Assembly (NCBI GenBank): GCA_041913505.1
Contig: JAYSFC010000001.1
Span: forward strand, 21,011 to 85,010
DNA length: 64,000 nt
Direction: 5' to 3'
From: JAYSFC01 sp041913505
GTDB lineage: Bacteria; Pseudomonadota; Gammaproteobacteria; Burkholderiales; Burkholderiaceae_C
Shown: positions 35,582 through 46,483 of the stretch, one piece after another
Layout: each line of letters begins with the position of its first letter
How positions within the stretch are numbered: position 1 is the stretch's first letter
Program-made: the position numbers and the translations under genes
Notes under the pieces: model-generated
The model's database searches: none
The model's input: the letters and a program-made list of their open reading frames with translations, nothing else
What the model was told of the DNA's origin: nothing

Positions 35582-37969
35582 TTAGGCCTTGGCAGCTTGG
35601 ATGGCTTCCCACACGCGGTGCGGCGATGCGGGCATGTCGAAGTCCTTCACGCCCAGCGGGCGCAGCGCGTCGAGCACGGCATTGATGACGGCGGGCGGCG
35701 AGCCGATGGCTCCGGCCTCTCCGCAGCCCTTGGTGCCCAGCGGGTTGTGCGTGCACGGCGTGCAGACATGGCCGAGCTTGAACTCGGGGAAGTCGTCCGC
35801 GCGCGGCATGGCGTAGTCCATGAAGCTGCCGGTGAGCAGCTGGCCGGTTTCACGGTCGTACACGCCGTGCTCCATCAGCGCCTGGCCAATGCCCTGCACC
35901 AGGCCGCCATGCACCTGACCCTCCACGATCATGGGGTTGATGATGGTGCCGAAGTCGTCCACGGCGCTGAAGCGGTCCACACGCACCACACCCGTGGCCG
36001 GGTCCACCTCCACCTCGCAAATGTAGGTGCCCGCGGGGTAGGTGAAGTTGGTGGGGTCGTAGAAAGCGGTTTCGTTCAGGCCCGGCTCCAGCTTGTCGAG
36101 CGGGTAGTTGTGCGGCACGTAGGCCGTGAGCGCCACCTGGCCGAAGGGGATCTTCTTGTCGGTGCCGCGCACGGTGAATTCGCCGTTCGCGAAGTCGATG
36201 TCGGCATCGCTCGCCTCCATCAGGTGCGCGGCGATCTTCTTGGCCTTGGCCTCGATCTTGTCCAGCGCCTTCATGATGGCCGAGCCGCCCACACTGATGG
36301 AGCGCGAGCCGTAGGTACCCATGCCGAAGGGCACGCGGCCCGTGTCGCCGTGCACCACGTCCACGTTCTCCACCGGGATGCCTAGCCGCGCCGCCACGAC
36401 CTGCGCGAACGTGGTCTCGTGCCCCTGGCCGTGGCTGTGCGAGCCGGTGAACACCGTGACACTGCCCGTGGGGTGCACGCGCACCTCGCCGCATTCGAAC
36501 AGGCCCGCGCGCGCGCCCAGCGCCCCGGCAATGTTCGAGGGCGCCAGGCCGCAGGCCTCGATGTAGCTGCTGTAGCCGATGCCGCGCCTGAGGCCCTTGG
36601 CTTCGCTGGCTTTTCTGCGCGCCTCGAATCCCGCTACGTCGGCCAGTTGCTGTGCCTGGCTCATGCAGGCGGGGTAGTCGCCGATGTCGTACTGCAGCGC
36701 CACGGGCGTCTGGTAGGGAAAGCTGGTGACGAAATTGCGGCGGCGGATCTCGTCCTGGGAAAGGCCCATTTCCCAGCCGCAGCGGCTGACCAGGCGCTCC
36801 AGCAGGTAGGTGGCTTCGGGCCGGCCAGCGCCGCGGTACGCGTCGACGGGCGCGGTGTTGGTGAACCACGCATCCACCTCGACGTGGATCTGCGGCGTGG
36901 TGTACTGGCCCGCCAGCAGCGTGGCATAGAGGATGGTGGGCACGCAGCTTGCGAAGGTGCTGAGGTAGGCGCCCACGTTGGCGTGCGTGTGCACGCGCAG
37001 CGCGAGGAACTTGCCGTCCTTGTCCATGGCCATTTCGGCGTGGCTCACGTGGTCGCGGCCGTGCGCGTCGGAGAGGAAGGACTCGCTGCGGTCCGCCACC
37101 CACTTGATGTTGCGATTGAGCTTCCTGGCGGCCCAGGTCAGGCACACGTCTTCGGCGTAGAGGTAGATCTTGGAGCCGAAGCCACCACCCACATCGGGCG
37201 CGATCACGCGCACCTTGTGCTCGGGCAGGCCCATGACGAAGGCGGTCATGAGCAGGCGCTCAACGTGCGGGTTCTGGTTGCTCACGTAGAGCGTGTATTC
37301 GTCGCTCGCACGGTTGTAGCTGCCGATGGCCGCGCGCGGCTCCATGGCGTTGGGAATGAGGCGGTTGTTGACCAAGTCCAGCTTGGTGACATGCGCAGCG
37401 TTGGCAAAGGCGGCGTCCACGCCCGCCTTGTCGCCGATGGCCCACTTGAAGCAGTGGTTGTCGGGCGCGATGTCATGCACCACGGCGCCAGGCACCGCAC
37501 CCGCGGCGGCATCGCCCACCTGCACCACGGCGGGCAGCGTGTCGTAGTCCACCTCCACCAGCTCGGCCGCGTCGCGCGCCTGCTGCTGAGTCTGCGCCAC
37601 CACCATGGCGACATGGTCGCCCACGTAGCGCACCTTGCCCTGGGCCAGGATGGGGTGCGGCGGCTCCTTCATGGGCTGGCCGTCGGTGCTGGTGATGAGC
37701 CAGCCGCAGGGCAGGCCGTTGATGTGGTCAGCCGCCACATCCGCGCCCGTGAACACACCCAGCACGCCAGGTGCGGCCTTGGCGGCGGCGGTGTCGAGGC
37801 GGTTGATCGTGGCGTGCGCGTGCGGCGAGCGCACGAACACGGCGTGGCATTGCGCGGCAAGCACCACATCGTCGGTGTACTGGCCCGCGCCGGTGAGGAA
37901 GCGGTAGTCCTCCTTGCGCTTGTAGGCCTCGCCGATGTGCGGCAGCTGGGAGAAGTCGGATGCACCCAT
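35582..37969 (-). CDS. coxL: Form II CO-dehydrogenase-like molybdopterin large subunit
   Basis: A 795-residue catalytic subunit of the xanthine oxidase superfamily, holding the molybdenum cytosine-dinucleotide cofactor. The active-site loop reads [10 protein letters not shown] (~375-384), the form II signature; true form I CO dehydrogenases have AYxCSFR with a copper-binding Cys, which is absent here. Other conserved blocks are the N-terminal [12 protein letters not shown], cofactor-loop GGGFGSK, and [13 protein letters not shown]. The C-terminal MCD-binding stretch [20 protein letters not shown] has the proposed catalytic Glu in GEAG. The substrate is therefore uncertain: CO oxidation is possible, but aldehydes, N-heterocycles or other compounds are equally likely. 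It is second in the S-L-M order. Confidence 0.93.
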   Translation of the reverse strand: MGASDFSQLPHIGEAYKRKEDYRFLTGAGQYTDDVVLAAQCHAVFVRSPHAHATINRLDTAAAKAAPGVLGVFTGADVAADHINGLPCGWLITSTDGQPMKEPPHPILAQGKVRYVGDHVAMVVAQTQQQARDAAELVEVDYDTLPAVVQVGDAAAGAVPGAVVHDIAPDNHCFKWAIGDKAGVDAAFANAAHVTKLDLVNNRLIPNAMEPRAAIGSYNRASDEYTLYVSNQNPHVERLLMTAFVMGLPEHKVRVIAPDVGGGFGSKIYLYAEDVCLTWAARKLNRNIKWVADRSESFLSDAHGRDHVSHAEMAMDKDGKFLALRVHTHANVGAYLSTFASCVPTILYATLLAGQYTTPQIHVEVDAWFTNTAPVDAYRGAGRPEATYLLERLVSRCGWEMGLSQDEIRRRNFVTSFPYQTPVALQYDIGDYPACMSQAQQLADVAGFEARRKASEAKGLRRGIGYSSYIEACGLAPSNIAGALGARAGLFECGEVRVHPTGSVTVFTGSHSHGQGHETTFAQVVAARLGIPVENVDVVHGDTGRVPFGMGTYGSRSISVGGSAIMKALDKIEAKAKKIAAHLMEASDADIDFANGEFTVRGTDKKIPFGQVALTAYVPHNYPLDKLEPGLNETAFYDPTNFTYPAGTYICEVEVDPATGVVRVDRFSAVDDFGTIINPMIVEGQVHGGLVQGIGQALMEHGVYDRETGQLLTGSFMDYAMPRADDFPEFKLGHVCTPCTHNPLGTKGCGEAGAIGSPPAVINAVLDALRPLGVKDFDMPASPHRVWEAIQAAKA

Positions 37970-37987
37970 GGCGGTTCTCCTTGGTGT

Positions 37988-38470
<483 letters not shown>

Positions 38471-38644
38471 CTCGCTGTCTCCTTGGAGGGGTGATGGCTG
38501 GATTGGCACGCTCCATCTTGTGCCCGCGCCTGCACCACCTTCCTAGGGAGAACCCTAGAACCAGCCCACCCGGCCCGGGATATTCTCAAAATGAAACATG
38601 TTGCAGCGCACTGCCGGTGCACCATGCGCCCAGGGAGCTTCGCC
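38471..38644. promoter_or_regulatory. Divergent promoter region of the cox operon and its regulator
   Basis: A 174-base spacer between coxS (leftwards) and the GAF/HTH regulator (rightwards). It contains the AT-rich ATATTCTCAAAATGAAACAT (38579-38598), including the palindromic core ACATGT at 38596-38601, a reasonable operator candidate. I found no convincing sigma-54 -24/-12 element in either direction, which fits a regulator lacking the sigma-54 activator domain. Confidence 0.45.
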
Positions 38645-39739
38645 ATGTCCGCCGCACCGCCAACCAGCCACCGCAGCCGCCAGATCGCCCTTGCGCGCAG
38701 CACTTTGCTCGGCGATGGCGCACCCTCCTTCGCGGGAGTCGAACCCTGGATTGCGCGCTCGTGGCAGCGCTGCCTGGCCGCAGGGCAGCGGCCCACGCAG
38801 CGCGTGACGTTCCAGCCCGTGGGTGCGCAGCAGTTGCGCCAGACCCAGGAGCGCCACCACGACCTGCTGCGCGCCGCCCGCCCCGTGCTCGAACAGCTCA
38901 CGCGCGCCATCACGGGCATGCGCTACTTTGCGATGCTGACCGATGCGCGCGGCACCGTGATCGAGGTGCAGGGCGCGCAGGGGCACGGCGACCCGCGCGC
39001 GCGCGCCATCGGCCGCGTGGGCGTCGATCTCTCGGAGGCCTGCGTGGGCACCACGGCCATTGGCGCAGCGCTCTCCGAGCTGCAGCCTGTGTGGCTGCAC
39101 CAGGGCGAGCATTTCTTCGATGACAACCAGGGCTACAGCTGCGCGGGCGCACCGCTCTTCGGACCCGAGGGCGAATGCATCGGCATGCTGGACCTCACAG
39201 GCGTGGATGTGCCCGAGCGGCCCGAGCTGCGCCACCTCGTCGCACGCTCGGCCCACGCCATGGAAGACGCCCTGCTGCTGCAGCGCCCCCACGCCCTGCT
39301 GCTGCGCCTGAACTGGCCCGGCGCGGTCTTGGGCCACGAGGGCGACGGGCTGCTCGCGCTCGACGCCGAGGGCTTCGTGGTGGGCACCAACGGCATGGCG
39401 CGCCAGCTGCTGCCCCAGCCGCTGCAGGCGCCCGGCAGCCGGCTGCACTGCGACGAGCTGCTAGCCCTGCCCTGGGGCCAGCTGTTCGACGCGGCACGCC
39501 GCGGCGGCGCTACGCCGCTGGCGCTACCCGTGTGGTCCGGCCTGCGGCTGGCGGCCCTGCCCTGCCTGCCCGCGCGGGCCGCCCCGCTGCGGCTGCCCAC
39601 GGGCGCAGCACCGCTGCGTGCAGCCGAGGCGGCGCTGATCCGCCAGGCCGTGCAGGACGCGCGCGGCAACGTGGCCGAGGCCGCGCGCACGCTCGGCATC
39701 AGCCGTGCCACGGTCTATCGCAGGCTCGGGGGCCGGTAA
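38645..39739 (+). CDS. GAF/Fis-type HTH transcriptional regulator without AAA+ domain
   Basis: A 364-residue regulator related to AcoR-type activators. The N-terminal part has the ARSTLLGDGAPSFAGV and PWIARSWQRCLAAG segments typical of that family. A GAF domain follows (~70-200, with FAMLTDARGTVIEV, SEACVGTTAIGAAL and CAGAPLFGPEGECIGMLDLT), then a short central region, and a C-terminal Fis-type HTH (ARGNVAEAARTLGISRATVY). The central sigma-54 AAA+ ATPase of AcoR is absent, so it probably works at sigma-70 promoters. The start at 38645 has AGGGAG seven bases upstream; the ATG at 38591 would add 18 residues with no domain. It probably controls the divergent cox operon. Confidence 0.85.
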   Translation: MSAAPPTSHRSRQIALARSTLLGDGAPSFAGVEPWIARSWQRCLAAGQRPTQRVTFQPVGAQQLRQTQERHHDLLRAARPVLEQLTRAITGMRYFAMLTDARGTVIEVQGAQGHGDPRARAIGRVGVDLSEACVGTTAIGAALSELQPVWLHQGEHFFDDNQGYSCAGAPLFGPEGECIGMLDLTGVDVPERPELRHLVARSAHAMEDALLLQRPHALLLRLNWPGAVLGHEGDGLLALDAEGFVVGTNGMARQLLPQPLQAPGSRLHCDELLALPWGQLFDAARRGGATPLALPVWSGLRLAALPCLPARAAPLRLPTGAAPLRAAEAALIRQAVQDARGNVAEAARTLGISRATVYRRLGGR

Positions 39740-39751
39740 GCGCCCGTCGCT

Positions 39752-40528
39752 TCAACCCAGCACGGCCAGCACGATGGCGGATTCCTCCGCACGCAGCACC
39801 ACGCGCGCGCGTTGGCGCAACCCGCTGCCTGCAGGGGCGAAGCCCACCATCTGCACCCCGGCATCGAGCTCCGCGGCCACCTCGTCACCCGCGGCGCCGC
39901 GCGCCACCCGGGTGGCGCGGGCAGGCCAGGCATTGCCTCCCGCAGCCTCCAGCGCATCGGCCGGCGCCCGCTCCACGCGCACGGCGGTGGCCTTGCACAG
40001 CGCCAGCACGGGCAGGCCCGGCGCCAGGCCCAGCAATTCGGCGCTCTCGCGCGTGATGCGGGCGGTGAGCGCCAGCGACTGTGCGGCCACATCCGCCCCG
40101 CCCAGGTGTACGCGCACGATCGGCCCTTCGCGCTCCAGGGAGCGCACCACACAGGGCCACTGGTTGCGCATGCTCGTGCGCACCGCCAGCCGCGCCGCCG
40201 CCTGGCCCGCTCCCTCATCCCCCGCCAGGCGCGCCAGCACGGCATCACGCGCCTGCGCCATCGCGTCGGCGGCGGCCAGCAGCGCGTGGCCCGCCTCGGT
40301 GAGCACGGCCCCGCCGCCGCCCGAACCGCCCACGGCCCGGTCCACGAGCGGTACGCCCGCCAGGTTGGTGAGCGTATCGAGCGCCTGCCAGGCAGCCTTG
40401 TAGCTCACGCCCACGGCGCGCGCGGCCTGCGAGATGGAACCGCCCTGCCCGATCTGGCGCAGGATGTCGATGCGCTTGTCGGCCATGCCATGACTCAGCG
40501 CCTCGGAGAAGGAAACACGTTGCTGCAT
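39752..40528 (-). CDS. modE: Molybdate-responsive regulator ModE
   Basis: A 258-residue full-length ModE. The winged HTH (~19-90) has GQGGSISQAARAVGVSYKAA and VDRAVGGSGGGGAVLTEAG. Two tandem Mop/TOBE domains (~130-190 and ~200-258) bind molybdate, with the TSMRNQ motif where molybdate contacts lie. With bound molybdate it represses molybdate uptake genes and can activate molybdoenzyme genes. It diverges from modA, with a palindrome between them as the likely target. Its 3' end faces the GAF/HTH regulator. Confidence 0.95.
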   Translation of the reverse strand: MQQRVSFSEALSHGMADKRIDILRQIGQGGSISQAARAVGVSYKAAWQALDTLTNLAGVPLVDRAVGGSGGGGAVLTEAGHALLAAADAMAQARDAVLARLAGDEGAGQAAARLAVRTSMRNQWPCVVRSLEREGPIVRVHLGGADVAAQSLALTARITRESAELLGLAPGLPVLALCKATAVRVERAPADALEAAGGNAWPARATRVARGAAGDEVAAELDAGVQMVGFAPAGSGLRQRARVVLRAEESAIVLAVLG

Positions 40529-40575
40529 GCCCGCATCATGCCCTGGGCCAAAGCCCCTCCCCGTACCGCGCTCGC

Positions 40576-41390
<815 letters not shown>

Positions 41391-41474
41391 AACGGCCCCG
41401 GAGGCGCTGCGCATGGCGCAGATATGCCCAGAAAAAGCTGAGAAGATTGCCGTCCCTGCCCCTGACTGCCCCGC

Positions 41475-42152
41475 ATGCCCTTTTCCGGAGAAGACCTTGC
41501 CGCCATCGCGCTCACGCTCCAGCTCGCGTCGGTGACAACGGCGCTGCTGCTCGTGCTGTGCACGCCGCTGGCCTGGTGGCTGGCGCATACGCGCTCGCGC
41601 TGGCGCGGGCCTGTCGGGGCCGTGGTGGCGCTGCCGCTGGTACTGCCGCCCACGGTGATCGGCTTCTACCTGCTGGTCGTGCTGGGGCCGCACGGTCCGC
41701 TGGGGCAGCTCACCCAAACCCTGGGGCTGGGCACCTTGCCTTTCACGTTTGCGGGCCTCGTGGTGGGCTCGCTGATCTACTCGCTGCCTTTCGCCGTGCA
41801 ACCGTTGCAGCGCGCGTTCGAGGCGCTGGGCGAGCGCCCTCTCGAAGCCGCCGCCACGCTGGGCGCGGGGCCGCTGGACCGCTTTTTCAGCGTGGCGCTG
41901 CCACTGGCGCGGCCGGGCTTCGTCACGGCAGCGGTGCTGAGCTTCGCACACACGGTGGGCGAGTTCGGCGTGGTGCTCATGCTCGGGGGCAACATCCCAG
42001 GGGTGACGCGCGTGGTCTCGGTGCAGATCTACGACCACGTGGAGGCGCTCGAATACGCCCAGGCCCACTGGCTCGCAGGCGGCATGGTGGCGTTCGCATT
42101 CCTCGTGCTGCTGGCGCTGCACTGGCTGCAGCCGCGGGAGCCGCGCGCATGA
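41475..42152 (+). CDS. modB: Molybdate ABC transporter permease ModB
   Basis: A 225-residue inner-membrane permease with five helices. The cytoplasmic coupling motif [20 protein letters not shown] contacts the ATPase, and [16 protein letters not shown] is conserved among ModB/CysT-type permeases. Its stop codon overlaps the start of modC (ATGA), coupling the two. Confidence 0.96.
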   Translation: MPFSGEDLAAIALTLQLASVTTALLLVLCTPLAWWLAHTRSRWRGPVGAVVALPLVLPPTVIGFYLLVVLGPHGPLGQLTQTLGLGTLPFTFAGLVVGSLIYSLPFAVQPLQRAFEALGERPLEAAATLGAGPLDRFFSVALPLARPGFVTAAVLSFAHTVGEFGVVLMLGGNIPGVTRVVSVQIYDHVEALEYAQAHWLAGGMVAFAFLVLLALHWLQPREPRA

Positions 42153-43240
42153 GCCCCCAGATCGAGGCCCGGCTGCGCCTGCAGCGTCCCGCGTTCACGC
42201 TCGACGTACACCTCGAGCTGCCCGGGCACGGAGTGTCCGCGCTGTTCGGCCCCTCGGGCTGCGGCAAGACCACCTGCCTGCGCGCCCTGGCGGGCCTGGA
42301 GCGCGCACCGGAACGCCAGATCGGCCGCGTGGCCGTGAATGGCGAGGTCTGGCAAGACGAGGCCCAGGGCCTGTGGCGCCCGCCGCACCGGCGCGCACTG
42401 GGCTATGTGTTCCAGGAGGCGAGCCTGTTCGCGCACCTCAGCGTGCGCGGCAACATCGAGTACGGCCTCTCCCGCGTGCCGCCCGCGCGCCGGCGCGTAC
42501 CGCTCGAGCAGGCCGTGGAGCTGCTGGGCCTGGGTGCCCTGATGGAGCGCCGCCCCGCCACGCTCTCGGGCGGCGAGCGCCAGCGCGTGGCGATCGCGCG
42601 CGCCCTGGCGGCCAGCCCCGCCCTGCTGCTCATGGACGAGCCGCTCGCCGCGCTCGACGCGCCGCGCAAGGCCGAGGTATTGCCCTACCTCGAGCGGCTG
42701 CAGCGCGAGCTCGACATCCCCATGGTCTACGTCAGCCACGCGCACGACGAGGTGGCGCGCCTGGCGCACCACCTGGTGCTGCTGCGCGCAGGCCAGGTGG
42801 TGGCGGCTGGCCCCACCCAGGCGCTCATGGCGCGGCTCGACCTTCCACTGGCCCAGGGCGACACGGCCGCCACCGTGGTGGCAGGCACCGTGGCGCAGCA
42901 CGACCCGGCGGACCACCTCACCACTGTGCATTTCCCGGGCGGCCAGCTGCAGCTCGTGGGCACGCAGGCGCGGCCCGTGGGCCAGGCCGTACGCCTGCGT
43001 GTACAGGCGCGCGACGTGAGCCTCACGCTCGCGCACCAGAGCGGCACGAGCATCCTCAACATCGTGCCCGCGCGCGTCGCGGCGCTGCGCGAGGACGGCC
43101 CCGGCCAGGTCATGGTGGCGCTCGACGCGTGCGGCACGCCGCTGCTCGCGCGCGTCACGCGGCGCTCGGCCGCCGCGCTCGCGCTGGCGCCGGGCTTGCC
43201 CGTGTTCGCCCAGATCAAGGGCGTGGCCCTGCTGGACTGA
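42149..43240 (+). CDS. modC: Molybdate ABC transporter ATPase ModC
   Basis: A 363-residue ATPase. Walker A is GPSGCGKTT (34-42), the signature is [15 protein letters not shown], Walker B is [12 protein letters not shown], and the switch His lies in [16 protein letters not shown]. The C-terminal ~75 residues form a Mop/TOBE domain ([16 protein letters not shown] onwards) that senses molybdate and limits uptake. It completes the modABC operon. Confidence 0.96.
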   Translation: MSPQIEARLRLQRPAFTLDVHLELPGHGVSALFGPSGCGKTTCLRALAGLERAPERQIGRVAVNGEVWQDEAQGLWRPPHRRALGYVFQEASLFAHLSVRGNIEYGLSRVPPARRRVPLEQAVELLGLGALMERRPATLSGGERQRVAIARALAASPALLLMDEPLAALDAPRKAEVLPYLERLQRELDIPMVYVSHAHDEVARLAHHLVLLRAGQVVAAGPTQALMARLDLPLAQGDTAATVVAGTVAQHDPADHLTTVHFPGGQLQLVGTQARPVGQAVRLRVQARDVSLTLAHQSGTSILNIVPARVAALREDGPGQVMVALDACGTPLLARVTRRSAAALALAPGLPVFAQIKGVALLD

Positions 43241-43320
43241 AGCGCCCTGCCGGCGCGGCGTCAAGGGCCTGACACAAACCCCTCCTAAGCTGCAGTACTC
43301 AGTAGAAGAGGAGGAGTTTC

Positions 43321-44679
43321 ATGATTACCACCATTTCGCCGTTTTCCAAGCGGCTGGCATCGGTTGCGCTGGCCGTTTCCGCGCTGCTGGCCGGCTGCGG
43401 CGGGAGTGACGAGGCGCCGCTGCCCACCCTGGACGGCAACCCGCCCCTGGTCATTTCACACCGCGGGCTGCCCGGCCTTTATCCCGAGGAGACCCGGCTG
43501 GCCTACGAAGCGGCCGTCGACGCCGGCGGCGACTGGCTGGAGCTGGATGTGCACCTGACCAAGGACTGCATCCCCGTCGCCCGCCACAACCCCTGGCTCA
43601 GCGACAACACCAACATCGCCGATGTGGCGGCCAAGTACCCCGAAGTGATGGCCCGCAAGCGCACCGTGCCCGGCGTACTGGTGCCCGTGAAGTACGACGC
43701 CGCCAAGTACGGTGGCCCGGCCGCCTACCTGAGCGACCTGACCAACCCCGCCGACCCGAAGTCGGTCCTGAAGTCCCTGGTCGTCGACGGCGAAGACCAC
43801 ACGGGCGACTGGTCCATCACCGATTTCACGCTGGCCGAGCTGCGCCAGTACGGCATCAACGGCACGACCTACGATGCCCGCAACGAGCGCCCCACCACCT
43901 ACAACGGCCTGCTGCCCATCCTGACGTTCCAGGAGGTGATCGACATCGCCAAGGCCAAGTCCAAGACCACGGGCCGCACCATCGGCGTCTACCCGGAAAC
44001 GAAAAACCCGCTGTGGAACAACGCGCAGGCCAAGGCCAATGGCTGCGGCGCGCCCGGCGCCTCCCACCCGTTCGAAGACGCCTATCTCAAGGTTCTCAAC
44101 GACAACGGGCTGAACACCAAGGACTCCGCACTGTTCGTGCAGAGCTTCGATCCGGACAGCCTGCTGTACCTGCGCAGCGCCGGCCTGAAGGCCAAGGCGG
44201 TGCAGCTGATCGACGGCAACGACGTCGACTACAAGACCGGCAACATGATCTACGCGGGCGACAGCAGCGATGTGTACACCTTCGTCGACGGCCGCCCCTA
44301 CAGCTACACCGTGGCAGGCAACCCGACCACCTTCGGCGACATGATCACCCCGGCCGGCCTGGCCCAGATCAAGCAGTACGCCGACGGCATCGGCCCCTGG
44401 AAGCCGCAGGCCATCCGCCTGTCCGGCCCCACGGGCAAGCTCGCCGACGTGAACAGCGCCGTGCCAACCAGCCTCGTGGCCGACTCGCACAAGGCAGGGC
44501 TGTTCGTCCACGTCTATACCTTCCGCAACGAGAAGAAGTACCTGGCGGGCCTGTTCAACGGCGACCCGGTGGCTGAGTACCTGCCGTACTTCCGCGCCGG
44601 CGTCGACGGCGTCTTCACCGACTTCACGGGCACCGGCATCACCGCCCGCCAGCAGTACCTGAAAGAAACCGGCCGCTGA
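43321..44679 (+). CDS. Lipoprotein glycerophosphodiester phosphodiesterase
   Basis: A 452-residue GDPD-family enzyme anchored as a lipoprotein: the lipobox ALLAGC places the acylated Cys at 26. The TIM-barrel catalytic set is visible: His47-Arg48 in ISHRGLPG, Glu57 in PEET, Glu74 and Asp76 in LELDVHLTKD, and His89 in ARHN. Distal strands include GVYPETKNP and FVQSFDP. It would hydrolyse glycerophosphodiesters from lipid turnover, releasing glycerol 3-phosphate. Long loops make it larger than cytoplasmic UgpQ and closer to GlpQ. A strong GAGGAGGAG site precedes the ATG, and a hairpin follows the stop. It is not functionally linked to the molybdate genes around it. Confidence 0.9.
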   Translation: MITTISPFSKRLASVALAVSALLAGCGGSDEAPLPTLDGNPPLVISHRGLPGLYPEETRLAYEAAVDAGGDWLELDVHLTKDCIPVARHNPWLSDNTNIADVAAKYPEVMARKRTVPGVLVPVKYDAAKYGGPAAYLSDLTNPADPKSVLKSLVVDGEDHTGDWSITDFTLAELRQYGINGTTYDARNERPTTYNGLLPILTFQEVIDIAKAKSKTTGRTIGVYPETKNPLWNNAQAKANGCGAPGASHPFEDAYLKVLNDNGLNTKDSALFVQSFDPDSLLYLRSAGLKAKAVQLIDGNDVDYKTGNMIYAGDSSDVYTFVDGRPYSYTVAGNPTTFGDMITPAGLAQIKQYADGIGPWKPQAIRLSGPTGKLADVNSAVPTSLVADSHKAGLFVHVYTFRNEKKYLAGLFNGDPVAEYLPYFRAGVDGVFTDFTGTGITARQQYLKETGR

Positions 44680-44696
44680 CCCCCGGCCCCGCCCGC

Positions 44697-44734
44697 CAAC
44701 GCCGCCCTGCCGCGCAAGCCGCAGGGCGGCGTTG
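44697..44734 (+). terminator. Strong terminator after the phosphodiesterase gene
   Basis: CAACGCCGCCCTGC (44697-44710) and GCAGGGCGGCGTTG (44721-44734) form a perfect 14-bp stem with a 10-base loop, 18 bases beyond the stop codon. The following CTTTGA is only weakly T-rich, but the stem is very stable. Confidence 0.75.
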
Positions 44735-44776
44735 CTTTGAGGTGGCGCACGCACCGTCGCGGGCTATCATGAAGCC

Positions 44777-46480
44777 ATGCTGATCGAGACCCTTGGCACC
44801 GCGCGCGATCTGGGACGCCTCAACGAGATCCTGGGCGTGCTCGTGCGCCACGGCTTTGGCGATACCGTGCGCCGCCTCGGCCTGGCCGACCGGCTCGAAC
44901 GCGCGGGCCACATGCTCAAGTGGGAGCATGCGGCCGACCTCGCCCGCGTGGAGCCGCCCGCCCAGGTGCGGCTGGCGCTCGAGGAGCTGGGCCCCACATT
45001 CGTGAAATTCGGCCAGATCCTCGCAGGCCGCGCCGACCTGTTCGGCCCCGAGTGGATCGCCGAATTCGAGAAACTCCACAGCCAGGTGCCCGCCGTACCG
45101 CTGGAGAGCCTGCGCCCCCAGCTGCGCGAGGACCTGGGCGGCGAGCCCGAGGAGGTTTTCGCGCGCTTCGACACCGAGCCCCTCGCGGCAGCCTCGATCG
45201 CGCAGGTGCACCGCGCGCAGCTGCACGACGGCAGCGAGGTCGTGGTGAAAATCCGCCGCCCCGGCATCACCGACGTGATCGAGGCCGACCTGCGCCTGCT
45301 CGGACGGCTGGCGGGCCTGGCCGAAACCGAGCTGCCGGCGCTCAAGCCCTACCACCCGCGGCAGCTCGTGCGCGAGTTCGCCCGCTCGCTGCGCCGCGAG
45401 CTCAACCTCGCGGCCGAGTGCCGCCATGCCGAGCGTATCGCGCAAAACATGGCCGCGCTGCCCCACATCGTCATTCCGCGCGTGTACTGGCAGCACACGG
45501 GCGAGCGCGTGAACGTGCAGGACTGCGTGCAAGGCGTGCCGGGTGGGCAGATCGACCTGCTCACGCCCGAGGCGGGCTTCGACCGCACGGTGCTCGCGCA
45601 GCGCGGCGCGCACGCCGTGCTCCAGATGATCGTGCGGGACGGCCTGTTCCACGCCGACCCGCACCCTGGCAACGTGTTCTACCTGCCGGGCAACGGCATT
45701 GCCTTCATCGACTTCGGCATGGTCGGCCGCCTGTCGCAGCGCCGCCGCTCGGAGCTGCTGCACCTGCTGCTGGGCCTGGTCGAAAGCCAGCCCCACGCCG
45801 TGGCCGAGGTGCTGCTCGACTGGGCCGGCCACGAGAACAACGTACACCCCGCCCAGCTCGAGACCGAGATCGAGGCCTTCGTGGACCAGTACCACGGCGT
45901 GCCGCTCGCGCAGCTCAACCTCGGGCAGATGCTGGCCGACGTGACGGCTATCCTGCGCGAACACCGGCTGGGCCTGCCGCCCGACCTGGCCCTGCTCATC
46001 AAGGCCTTCATCTCGCTCGAAGGCATGGGCCGCAACCTCGACCCCGCGTTCCACATGGCCGCCGAGGCCCTGCCGCTGCTGCGCGAGGTGGCGCAGCAGC
46101 ACTATGCGCCGCGCGCCGTGGCGCGGCGCTCCTGGCAGACGCTGCGCCAATTGCTGGCCACCGTCGAGCGCCTGCCCGAGGACATCGGACGCCTCATGCG
46201 CAACGCGCGGCGCGGGCGGCTGCAGGTGGGCATCGAGGTCACGCACCTGCGGCGCGTGGGCGACCAGATCGACCGGGCGGCCAACCGGCTGGCGATGGCG
46301 CTTGTGATCGCGGCGCTCATCGTGGGTTCGTCGATCGTGATGACCGTGCAGGGCGGCCCCACGCTGTTCGGCCTGCCGGCCTTCGGCTTCCTGGGATTCT
46401 TCGGGGCCGTGGTCTGCGGCCTGTGGCTGGTGCGCGCGATCTGGCGCAGCAGCCACCAGCGCGACGACGACCCGTCGTGA
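44777..46480 (+). CDS. ABC1/UbiB-family atypical kinase
   Basis: A 567-residue membrane-associated member of the UbiB/AarF/ABC1 family, linked to ubiquinone biosynthesis and lipid homeostasis. It shows the KxGQ region (GPTFVKFGQILAGRADLF), the Ala-rich nucleotide loop LAAASIAQVHRA, DPHPGNVFYLPG and IDFGMVG for the metal-binding site, and two C-terminal membrane helices (ALVIAALIVGSSIVM and FLGFFGAVVCGLWLVRAI). The rest of a ubi operon is not nearby, so whether this is the main UbiB or a paralogue cannot be told. Start ATG 44777. Confidence 0.9.
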   Translation: MLIETLGTARDLGRLNEILGVLVRHGFGDTVRRLGLADRLERAGHMLKWEHAADLARVEPPAQVRLALEELGPTFVKFGQILAGRADLFGPEWIAEFEKLHSQVPAVPLESLRPQLREDLGGEPEEVFARFDTEPLAAASIAQVHRAQLHDGSEVVVKIRRPGITDVIEADLRLLGRLAGLAETELPALKPYHPRQLVREFARSLRRELNLAAECRHAERIAQNMAALPHIVIPRVYWQHTGERVNVQDCVQGVPGGQIDLLTPEAGFDRTVLAQRGAHAVLQMIVRDGLFHADPHPGNVFYLPGNGIAFIDFGMVGRLSQRRRSELLHLLLGLVESQPHAVAEVLLDWAGHENNVHPAQLETEIEAFVDQYHGVPLAQLNLGQMLADVTAILREHRLGLPPDLALLIKAFISLEGMGRNLDPAFHMAAEALPLLREVAQQHYAPRAVARRSWQTLRQLLATVERLPEDIGRLMRNARRGRLQVGIEVTHLRRVGDQIDRAANRLAMALVIAALIVGSSIVMTVQGGPTLFGLPAFGFLGFFGAVVCGLWLVRAIWRSSHQRDDDPS

Positions 46481-46483
46481 GCG

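Noticed and set aside
38500..38520. TGGCAC as a possible sigma-54 -24 element upstream of the GAF/HTH gene
   Set aside because: The matching GC of the -12 element is not at the required distance.
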